Below are positions 8,888 to 15,785 of a DNA stretch of 64,000 nucleotides, in pieces. Source of the DNA: Mucilaginibacter xinganensis (GTDB lineage Bacteria; Bacteroidota; Bacteroidia; Sphingobacteriales; Sphingobacteriaceae); the NCBI RefSeq assembly GCF_002257585.1, contig NZ_CP022743.1, positions 2,294,001-2,358,000 on the forward strand. The letters are read 5' to 3'. The position numbers and the translations under genes are program-made. Each line of letters opens with the position of its first letter. Position 1 is the stretch's first letter. The notes below the pieces were generated by a model that was not told the DNA's origin, ran no database searches, and worked only from the letters and a program-made list of their open reading frames with translations.

Positions 8888-9817
8888 ATGAACTACAACA
8901 GGCGCAAGTTTTTGCAAAGTACAGGCACGCTGATACTTGGCGGCATGGCTTTATCCGGAAAAGCCAGCTCTTTTTTATCAAATATGGCCCCGCATCCGGT
9001 GGGCTTACAGCTTTTTACTTTTTTCGGAATAATTGATGAAGATGTAAAAGGAACATTAACCAAAATAGCTTCAGTAGGCTATAAGGAAATGGAATCGGCT
9101 TTTAGTAAAAAAGGCGGCTATTACGGTATGAAACCGGCAGGATTTAAGGCAATGGTTAATGACCTTGGTATGTCGTGGAAATCACACCATGTTTTAGGTG
9201 CGCCATTTAAATTGCCAAAGGGATATAAAATGCCGTTAGGTGCGGATGGTAAGCCTATGGTGATACCGCCGATGATGAACCTCAGGGATAATATGCAGCA
9301 ACTGGTTGATGAAGCTGCCGAAGGTGGCGTACAATATCTTGTTTGTGCTAACGCGCCAACAAGCACCCTTGAAGAAATAAAGTCGTCTATTGAAATATTG
9401 AACAAAACCGGCGAAGCTGCGAAAAAGGCAGGATTGCATTTTGCTTATCACAATCATGACATGGAATTTAAGGCAATTGACGGAAAAGTGCCTTATCATT
9501 TATTGCTTACAGAAACCGATGCCCAAAATGTAAAAATGGAGCTTGACCTGGCCTGGGCAGTAAAAGGTGGACAGGATCCGGTTAAATTGTTTAAAGACCA
9601 CCCGGGCCGGTTCCCTTTATGGCATGTTAAGGACCTTGATGCTACCCATACTAATATATTACCTGTTGGCAGTGGCACCATTGATTTTAAAAGGATTTTT
9701 GCCAATAGCGCATCATCAGGAATGCAGCACTTTTTTGTGGAGCACGACAATCCTAAAGATGCTTTTGCAAGCATAAAAAGCAGCTATGGCTATATTTCCG
9801 GTACGCTGAAGGCATAA
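8888..9817 (+). CDS. Tat-exported sugar phosphate isomerase/epimerase-like TIM-barrel protein
   Basis: A 309-residue protein. The N-terminus NRRKFLQSTGTLILGG is a twin-arginine signal, so it is exported folded, probably to the periplasm. The remainder is an AP-endonuclease-2/xylose-isomerase-like TIM barrel: HPVGLQLFTF strand at the start, YHNHDMEF (metal-binding His/Asp/Glu region), MELDLAW and FFVEHDNP towards the end, each a typical metal-ligand strand. Family members act on sugars or keto-sugars, and exported copies are common in polysaccharide-degrading Bacteroidota. No partner gene is adjacent and the substrate is unknown. A strong terminator follows. Confidence 0.88.
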   Translation: MNYNRRKFLQSTGTLILGGMALSGKASSFLSNMAPHPVGLQLFTFFGIIDEDVKGTLTKIASVGYKEMESAFSKKGGYYGMKPAGFKAMVNDLGMSWKSHHVLGAPFKLPKGYKMPLGADGKPMVIPPMMNLRDNMQQLVDEAAEGGVQYLVCANAPTSTLEEIKSSIEILNKTGEAAKKAGLHFAYHNHDMEFKAIDGKVPYHLLLTETDAQNVKMELDLAWAVKGGQDPVKLFKDHPGRFPLWHVKDLDATHTNILPVGSGTIDFKRIFANSASSGMQHFFVEHDNPKDAFASIKSSYGYISGTLKA

Positions 9818-9831
9818 ACCGGTAATAAAGT

Positions 9832-9862
9832 AAAAGCCGCCGGGGAATTCCCGGCGGCTTTT
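9832..9862. terminator. Strong bidirectional terminator
   Basis: A 13-bp perfect stem (9832-9844 with 9850-9862) enclosing a 5-nt loop. It is bounded by AAAA on one side and TTTT on the other, so it works in both directions between the isomerase gene (+) and the small paralogue pair (-). Confidence 0.92.
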
Positions 9863-9905
9863 ATAGTTAATATCATTGTCGCAATCAGTTTGTTTTGTTG
9901 CTGTA

Positions 9906-10253
9906 CTATGAAATAGGTGACGGTTTTATAACAGACCTGATGCTGCTTACTTTGTTTTTAAGCCACTGATAAATGGTTGAGTACTCCAGGTAATTCCTGA
10001 TCGAATCATCATTACGGATAGTGGTAGCCAAATCTCTCAGCGTATTTCGTAACGGGGATGTTTTGCTTACTGTTGTCACAATTTCTTCAAGCTGATCAGC
10101 ATATACAACAGCTTCAAATTCATTATCAAATATTAATTCGGTCTCGCTATTTCTTTTTTCCTTAATCCCTTTTGATGGAATGGGCAGATGATAATATTTA
10201 AAATCAGCAGAGGTTAATTTGTTAGGGGCGGTGGAAAATTTGATACGTAGCAT
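9906..10253 (-). CDS. Small protein of unknown function, tandem paralogue 2
   Basis: A 115-residue protein taken from the ATG at 10253. An upstream ATG at 10307 would overlap the preceding gene and breaks similarity with it. From 10253 it aligns along its length with the neighbouring protein: MLRIKFS at the start, LPIPSKG, LIFDNE, YADQLE and TIRNDD. It has an extra lysine-rich C-terminal tail of about 24 residues. There is no signal peptide, membrane segment or known motif; it looks like a soluble mixed alpha/beta protein. The gap to its paralogue is 22 bp, so the two are probably cotranscribed. I do not recognise the family. Confidence 0.7.
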   Translation of the reverse strand: MLRIKFSTAPNKLTSADFKYYHLPIPSKGIKEKRNSETELIFDNEFEAVVYADQLEEIVTTVSKTSPLRNTLRDLATTIRNDDSIRNYLEYSTIYQWLKNKVSSIRSVIKPSPIS

Positions 10254-10275
10254 AATGTTTGTTTTAGTGCCTGGT

Positions 10276-10554
10276 TTATCGTTCGTAACTCTGTATAAAG
10301 TCATCATTTCGGATTGCCATAATAATATCGCTCAAAGCAATATATTGTGGCGACTGTTTATCATGCAAATCGTTAGATAAGTTTTCCAACTGCGCTGCAT
10401 AAATTATAGCCTGTTCTTCATCATCAAACTTTAATATAACATCATTATTTATCTCAGCTTCAACTCCGTTAGGAGGTGCCGGTAAACCAAATTCCTCAAA
10501 GCTGGAGAAATTGAGGTTTGAACTGCTGTTGGCTGAAATATTAATAAGTAGCAT
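10276..10554 (-). CDS. Small protein of unknown function, tandem paralogue 1
   Basis: A 92-residue soluble protein. It shares a common plan with the next gene: MLLINIS at the start, LPAPPNG, LKFDDE, YAAQLE, and a C-terminal AIRNDDFIQSY. The few bases before each start are also similar (ATG preceded by a CA-rich stretch). It is acidic, without membrane segments or recognisable motifs. The gene begins 202 bp from the divergent ethanolamine permease gene. The duplication argues that both are real genes rather than chance frames. Function unknown. Confidence 0.7.
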   Translation of the reverse strand: MLLINISANSSSNLNFSSFEEFGLPAPPNGVEAEINNDVILKFDDEEQAIIYAAQLENLSNDLHDKQSPQYIALSDIIMAIRNDDFIQSYER

Positions 10555-10756
10555 AGTGTTGTTGTAAAATTACGTGTTATTTTCTAATAACTCAACACTA
10601 TAAAGGTAAAGGTGTTTTAATAATTTTACATTTAGTTACTGTTAAGTTTACTGCCTTTTCTGCCATATTTACCTAACAAACACATAACATTAGTCATTTT
10701 GAAATAACACAGGCATTTACTATTTTAAGGCGGCATAAAAACACTCCCTTATTTAA

Positions 10757-12091
10757 ATGACAGCTACCCAAAAAGAACAATTAAAAAGAGTATTAAAACC
10801 AATTCACCTTTGGGCCATTGCCGTAAGTTTAGTTATTTCGGGAGAATATTTTGGATGGAACCTGGGCTGGAAATATGCAGGCACAATTGGTTTTTTTATC
10901 GCTTCGGTGGTTGTTACGGTTATGTACATAACCTTTATTTTTAGCTACACAGAATTAACCACATCCATTCCGCATGCAGGCGGCGCATTTGCTTATGCAT
11001 ATAGGGCATTGGGCCCTTTTGGCGGGCTTGTGGCGGGTTATGCTACGCTGATAGATTTTCTGTTTGCCACGCCCGCAATAGCATTTGGTCTTGGCGCATA
11101 TCTTCATTTTTTGAATCCGGAGATCCCGGTGTTATATTCGGCACTTTTTTTTAACGTGGTTTTTATCATCATAAATATTTTAGGCGTTAAGGAGTCGGCG
11201 ATGTTTTCGTTGATCATTACCCTGCTTGCAGTGGCCGAGTTATTGATTTACCTGGGTATAGTTGCTCCCCATTTTAAGGCCGCCAACTTTTTAAATCACC
11301 CAATGCCGTCAGGCTGGACGGGTATTTTTCCGGCATTGCCCTACGCCGTTTGGTTTTATCTTGCCATTGAGGGGGTTGCAATGGTTGCTGAGGAAGTAAA
11401 AGATCCTAAACGGAATATACCGAGGGGTTATATCTCCGGTTTGGCAACTTTAATATTTTTAGCCTTCGGAGTAATGATATTCACAGGCGGTATTACCGAT
11501 TGGCGTAAGCTGAGTGAACTTGACTACCCTTTACCCGAAGCCATCAGTATTGTACTGGGTAAAGCAAGCAGCCTCACCAAAATATTTGCAAGTATTGGGT
11601 TGTTTGGCCTTATAGCTTCTTTTCACGGAACTATACTTGCTTCGTCAAGGCAGGTATTTGCAATGGCCCGAAGTGGATATTTGCCCGGCTGGCTATCGGC
11701 AATAAATCATAAATTTAAAACGCCTCACCGGGCTATCATAGCAGGGGGCTTTATCAGCTTTATAGCCCTTTACACCGGCACCACCGGTGATGTGGTAATA
11801 ATTTCGGTAATGGGTGCAATTGTAATGTATATGATGAGTATGATAAGCCTGTTTATACTGCGCAAAAAGGAACCCAAACTGGAGCGGCCTTTTGTAGCAC
11901 CATTTTTTCCTGTTTTTCCGGCAATTGCTCTTGCTATCTCGGCAATTGTATTGGTTACCATGATTTGGTTTTATGCAAAGCTAAGCCTGATATTTTTTGG
12001 AGGGCTGGCTATAGCAGTTTTGATATTCATATTAATGGGAAAACATAAGTTAAAGCTGGTGGAGGAATTTATGATCTCGCCTGCCAAATAA
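10757..12091 (+). CDS. eat: Ethanolamine permease
   Basis: A 444-residue APC-superfamily transporter with about 12 hydrophobic helices. The N-terminal block (HLWAIAVSLVISGEYFGWNLGW) and IPHAGGAFAYAYRALGPFGG are characteristic of the ethanolamine permease branch, as are the mid-protein AIEGVAMVAEEVKDP and later GTILASSRQVFAMARSG. It would import ethanolamine through the inner membrane. Ethanolamine ammonia-lyase genes follow 57 bp downstream, which strongly supports the substrate. No riboswitch or EutR-like regulator gene is visible around the unit. Confidence 0.92.
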   Translation: MTATQKEQLKRVLKPIHLWAIAVSLVISGEYFGWNLGWKYAGTIGFFIASVVVTVMYITFIFSYTELTTSIPHAGGAFAYAYRALGPFGGLVAGYATLIDFLFATPAIAFGLGAYLHFLNPEIPVLYSALFFNVVFIIINILGVKESAMFSLIITLLAVAELLIYLGIVAPHFKAANFLNHPMPSGWTGIFPALPYAVWFYLAIEGVAMVAEEVKDPKRNIPRGYISGLATLIFLAFGVMIFTGGITDWRKLSELDYPLPEAISIVLGKASSLTKIFASIGLFGLIASFHGTILASSRQVFAMARSGYLPGWLSAINHKFKTPHRAIIAGGFISFIALYTGTTGDVVIISVMGAIVMYMMSMISLFILRKKEPKLERPFVAPFFPVFPAIALAISAIVLVTMIWFYAKLSLIFFGGLAIAVLIFILMGKHKLKLVEEFMISPAK

Positions 12092-12148
12092 ATAACGCAG
12101 GCACTTGTAATAGTGTTAACCCTTCAAATCTAAATTAAATTATAAAGC

Positions 12149-13525
12149 GTGTCCTATCATTTCACCATAAGAAACAAAGTTTACAGGTTTGATAACCTGA
12201 AAATTTTACTTGCCAAAGCTTCGCCATACCGCACCGGCGATGTACTGGCTGGTGTATGTGCTGATAGTTACGAGGAGCGGGTTGCCGCGCAAATAGCCCT
12301 TGCCGATGTCCCTTTAAAAGTATTTTTAAACGAGGCGATCATAGCGTATGAAGCGGATGAGATAACAAGATTGATCATTGACAATCATGATGCTGAATCG
12401 TTTAGCGCGATAAGCAGCTTTACGGTAGGAGAGTTCAGAGATTGGTTACTCAGCAATGAAACAGACACAGCTATTTTAAAGGCTATTGAAGGTGGTATTA
12501 CGCCGGAGATGGCGGCAGCAGTGTCAAAGCTGATGCGGAACCAGGATTTGATAGCAGTGGCCAAAAAATGCGAGGTTATTACAAAATTCCGTAACACTAT
12601 TGGGCAAAAGGGTTGTTTTTCAACCCGTTTGCAGCCTAATCACCCCACTGACGACCCAAAAGGTGTTGCCGCCAGCATTATTGATGGTTTGCTTTATGGC
12701 AGCGGTGATGCGTGCATAGGTATTAACCCGGCTACAGACAGCCCGGCTGCAGTTTTAAACCTGTTGAACCTGATAGATGCTTTGCGGCAGCAATTTGATA
12801 TCCCCACACAATCCTGTGTATTAAGTCATATCACCACTACTATCGACCTGGTTAATAAGGGAGCCCCTGTTGACCTGTGTTTCCAGTCAATCGGCGGCAC
12901 CGAAAAAACGAATACCAGTTTTGGGGTAAACCTTGCGTTAATTGATGAGGCTTTCCACGCGACATTATCACTAGACCGCGGGACTGTAGGTCAAAATGTA
13001 ATGTATTTTGAAACCGGGCAGGGGAGTGCACTTTCTGCAAATGCGAACCATGGTGTGGATCAGCAAACCTGTGAGGCGCGGGCGTATGCTATTGCCCGAA
13101 AGTATAAGCCGCTGTTGGTCAATACGGTAGTTGGGTTTATAGGGCCTGAGTATTTATATGATGGCAAGCAGATTATAAGGGCGGCTTTGGAGGATCATTT
13201 TTGCGGCAAGCTGCTTGGATTGCCAATGGGGGTGGATGTTTGTTATACCAACCATGCCGAGGCCGACCAGGATGATATGGATAACCTGCTTACGCTGTTA
13301 GGCGTGGCCGGGTGCAATTTTATAATGGGCATTCCCGGTTCCGATGATATTATGTTGAATTATCAGTCCACCTCGTTTCACGATGCTTTGTATTTAAGAA
13401 ATACGCTGGGATTGAAACCCGCGCCGGAATTTGAAAAATGGCTGATAAAACAGGGAATTTATAATGGTGAGGGGGGCTTACTGCCATTAAATACATCGCA
13501 TAAACTATTGTCAGGTTTGATATGA
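12149..13525 (+). CDS. eutB: Ethanolamine ammonia-lyase large subunit
   Basis: A 458-residue catalytic subunit with a GTG start at 12149, which gives the normal family N-terminus and length. Recognisable blocks include CSTRLQPNHPTDDPKG, GDACIGINPATD, QSIGGTEKTNTSFGVN, YFETGQGSALSANAN and CNFIMGIPGSDDIMLNYQ. EutB with EutC converts ethanolamine to acetaldehyde and ammonia using adenosylcobalamin. The stop overlaps the eutC start by 4 bp (ATGA), indicating translational coupling. No cobalamin riboswitch precedes the unit, and no microcompartment shell or aldehyde dehydrogenase gene is in the window, so acetaldehyde must be handled elsewhere. Confidence 0.96.
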   Translation: MSYHFTIRNKVYRFDNLKILLAKASPYRTGDVLAGVCADSYEERVAAQIALADVPLKVFLNEAIIAYEADEITRLIIDNHDAESFSAISSFTVGEFRDWLLSNETDTAILKAIEGGITPEMAAAVSKLMRNQDLIAVAKKCEVITKFRNTIGQKGCFSTRLQPNHPTDDPKGVAASIIDGLLYGSGDACIGINPATDSPAAVLNLLNLIDALRQQFDIPTQSCVLSHITTTIDLVNKGAPVDLCFQSIGGTEKTNTSFGVNLALIDEAFHATLSLDRGTVGQNVMYFETGQGSALSANANHGVDQQTCEARAYAIARKYKPLLVNTVVGFIGPEYLYDGKQIIRAALEDHFCGKLLGLPMGVDVCYTNHAEADQDDMDNLLTLLGVAGCNFIMGIPGSDDIMLNYQSTSFHDALYLRNTLGLKPAPEFEKWLIKQGIYNGEGGLLPLNTSHKLLSGLI

Positions 13526-14271
13526 GCGACGAAGAATTAATCAATGATCCTTTAGCGTTGTTGCGTGAATTTACGGCGGCCAGGATAGCCATTGGCCGGG
13601 TGGGAAACAGTATACCTTTAAAGCAGTCGATGGAGTTTAAGCTGGCGCATGCCCATGCAAGGGATGCGGTTTACTCTGTATTGGACATAGAAGGATTGAC
13701 ACAAAAATTTCACCCGTTCCGGTTACCCGTATTGCATTTACATAGCCAGGCCACAAGCAGGCAAAAATTCCTTAAGCGCCCGGATCTCGGCAGAAAGCTC
13801 AGCGAAGAATCAAAGGAACAGTTTACTGAACCGATAACAAGCTTCGGGGTTGCAATTATTATAGCAGACGGGCTTTCGGCAACTGCCGTAAATGAAAATG
13901 CACCCGGCTTGCTCAAGTTATTGATCCCCATGTTGGATGCCGCCAAAATTAGTGTTGCCCCGCTTTGCCTGGTTGAGCAGGCCAGGGTTGCTATTGGTGA
14001 TGATATAGGGCACGGCTTAAATGCTAAGTTATCCGTATTGCTGATAGGGGAAAGGCCCGGCTTAAGCTCGGCAGACAGTATGGGTGCATACCTTACCTAT
14101 GATCCAAAGCCTGGCTTAACAGACGAATCACGTAATTGTATTTCAAACATCAGGAAGGGCGGTTTGAACTACAAACAGGCAGCTGGTAAGATCTTTTACC
14201 TGATTAATGAGGCGTTTAAAAGAAAAATATCAGGTGTTAATTTGAAAGACAACGCGGGGCTGTTAAGTTAA
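13522..14271 (+). CDS. eutC: Ethanolamine ammonia-lyase small subunit
   Basis: A 249-residue small subunit. Family features are the FTAARIAIGRVGNSIP start, LKLAHAHARDAV-type helix (here FKLAHAHARDAV), SRQKFLKRPDLGRKL, the ADGLSATAVNENA segment, VARIAIGDDIG-like VEQARVAIGDDIG and LIGERPGLSSADSMGAYLTY. It contributes to cobalamin binding in the EutBC complex. It overlaps eutB by 4 bp. The gene ends 41 bp before the convergent AurF-like gene, with only a weak hairpin possible between them. Confidence 0.96.
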   Translation: MSDEELINDPLALLREFTAARIAIGRVGNSIPLKQSMEFKLAHAHARDAVYSVLDIEGLTQKFHPFRLPVLHLHSQATSRQKFLKRPDLGRKLSEESKEQFTEPITSFGVAIIIADGLSATAVNENAPGLLKLLIPMLDAAKISVAPLCLVEQARVAIGDDIGHGLNAKLSVLLIGERPGLSSADSMGAYLTYDPKPGLTDESRNCISNIRKGGLNYKQAAGKIFYLINEAFKRKISGVNLKDNAGLLS

Positions 14272-14312
14272 CAGATCAATAATAGTTCAATAGCTTGAAG
14301 CTAATCTTCATT

Positions 14313-15224
14313 TTAAACATTGGCGCCTAATACGCTTCGCCATGCCCAGCGGGTTAAGCGGTTAAAGCCTTTCCAGCTGTCAACAAAAGCAATAATATCC
14401 TTCAGGCAATTTTCGCTGAACTTCTTTTTGAAATTAGCCCGTGCAAGTTTATAAGCATGGTCCGGGTTTTCAAGCCCTATCCGTTCAAAGATCTCCTTCT
14501 TTACGTACATGGTGCGTACAAAAAGGATATTGAACAGGATCACAAAGCTGTAGGCGGTGCGTTTTATGTAACCAGCCTTTGCAGCGTATTCTTTTAACAG
14601 GCTTTTGGTAAAAAGGATATGACGGCCCTCCTCAATATTATGCAGGTCGAACATCTTTTTTAATACGGGGTAAATGTTGGGGGAACGGCGCGCATAATTG
14701 CCATACACATCGGTAACCAGTTCAACAGATACGCTGCCCATAAATAAGTAATCGGCGGGCAGGTATTTATTACTGAACTCGCCAAAAAACTTATGCATTC
14801 CGGATTGCTTTATGGGGTTTCCGCCCAATTTGGCTATGGCCTGCCCAAACATTTCCTGGTGCCTGAACTCCTCTATTAATTCCCGTAACAAAAAGCGGTG
14901 TTCAATATGATCAAGCGGGAGGGTAAGAATGTGCCGCGTCATAAAAAGACAAAAAAGGCATTCGCCCCAGGCATAAGATGCAATTACCTGTACTAATTCG
15001 TGCCTGCCAAGTTCTAATTTTTGGACAGGGGTAAGCGTGTGGTAAATTTCCAGCCCCTGTAAAGAGGTTAATATCTCCGGCAAAAAAACGTCTTCGGCAG
15101 CAGGTTCCAGGTGCCACGGAATATACGTCTCCGGCATCAGCGGGCGTTCCTTGCTGATTTTTATCAGGCGTTCAACTTCTTTTACATCCATAGTTTCCTT
15201 TGTAAGATCAGCGGACAACAACAT
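14313..15224 (-). CDS. AurF-like diiron oxygenase family protein
   Basis: A 303-residue helical protein of the p-aminobenzoate N-oxygenase (AurF) type. Likely diiron ligands are seen in WGECLFC, EEFRHQEMF, SVELVTDVYG and HNIEEGRHILF, i.e. Glu and ExxH pairs on four helices. A second Met at 15191 (MDVKEVERL) is an alternative start. Characterised members N-oxygenate arylamines in antibiotic biosynthesis, but many bacterial homologues are of unknown function. No biosynthetic cluster surrounds it, so its substrate cannot be inferred. It is convergent with eutC and lies 100 bp downstream of the VOC protein gene on the same strand. Confidence 0.75.
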   Translation of the reverse strand: MLLSADLTKETMDVKEVERLIKISKERPLMPETYIPWHLEPAAEDVFLPEILTSLQGLEIYHTLTPVQKLELGRHELVQVIASYAWGECLFCLFMTRHILTLPLDHIEHRFLLRELIEEFRHQEMFGQAIAKLGGNPIKQSGMHKFFGEFSNKYLPADYLFMGSVSVELVTDVYGNYARRSPNIYPVLKKMFDLHNIEEGRHILFTKSLLKEYAAKAGYIKRTAYSFVILFNILFVRTMYVKKEIFERIGLENPDHAYKLARANFKKKFSENCLKDIIAFVDSWKGFNRLTRWAWRSVLGANV

Positions 15225-15324
15225 TTGGAAGCCAGGAGAGAAGGATTGGCAGCGCTTTTTTTCTTCCCGGCTTCTTGAATCTTGTCTTTACTAAAGTGTA
15301 CCGTAAATATCGGTAACCGGTTGC

Positions 15325-15753
15325 CTATACCGCAAATAACTGACCAAAATCTTTAAACGATTTAAACTCAAGGGCATTGCCTGAAGGGTCAAGAAAAAAA
15401 AGTGTTGCCTGTTCGCCGGGCAGACCTTTAAAACGGATGTAAGGCTCAATTACAAATTTTATATGATGGCTTCTCAGCCTTTTTTCCAGCTTGTGCCATT
15501 CGTCCCATTCCAAAACAACACCATAATGCGGTACCGGAACATCGTGCCCGTCAACCGGGTTAAAATGCAGCTGTAATTTTTCAGCAGGGCGTGGTTTTAA
15601 ATGGATCACAAACTGGTGACCATAAAGGTTGAAATCTGTCCAATGATCAGAACTGCGGCCTTCGCTGCAGCCTAAAACTTCGCGGTAAAACTTTTTTGAC
15701 TCTTCAAGGTCATAAACAGGTACCGCTACATGAAACGGGGTTAGTTTGCTCAT
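15325..15753 (-). CDS. VOC-superfamily (glyoxalase/dioxygenase-like) protein
   Basis: A 142-residue single-domain vicinal-oxygen-chelate protein. [24 protein letters not shown] is the typical first beta-alpha-beta unit with the metal His. HYGVVLEW and [16 protein letters not shown] are the second half, with Glu in the final strand as metal ligand. The relatives often annotated as glyoxalase or catechol dioxygenase-like have varied roles, so the reaction is unknown. The gene starts 32 bp downstream of the large MG2-domain gene and may share its transcript. Confidence 0.88.
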   Translation of the reverse strand: MSKLTPFHVAVPVYDLEESKKFYREVLGCSEGRSSDHWTDFNLYGHQFVIHLKPRPAEKLQLHFNPVDGHDVPVPHYGVVLEWDEWHKLEKRLRSHHIKFVIEPYIRFKGLPGEQATLFFLDPSGNALEFKSFKDFGQLFAV

Positions 15754-15785
15754 CTTTTTGGTTGACTAATCTAATCCTATCAGCT

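Noticed and set aside
10555..10756. Cobalamin riboswitch upstream of the ethanolamine genes
   Set aside because: No conserved B12-box-like sequence or expected stems could be seen in the 202-bp gap.
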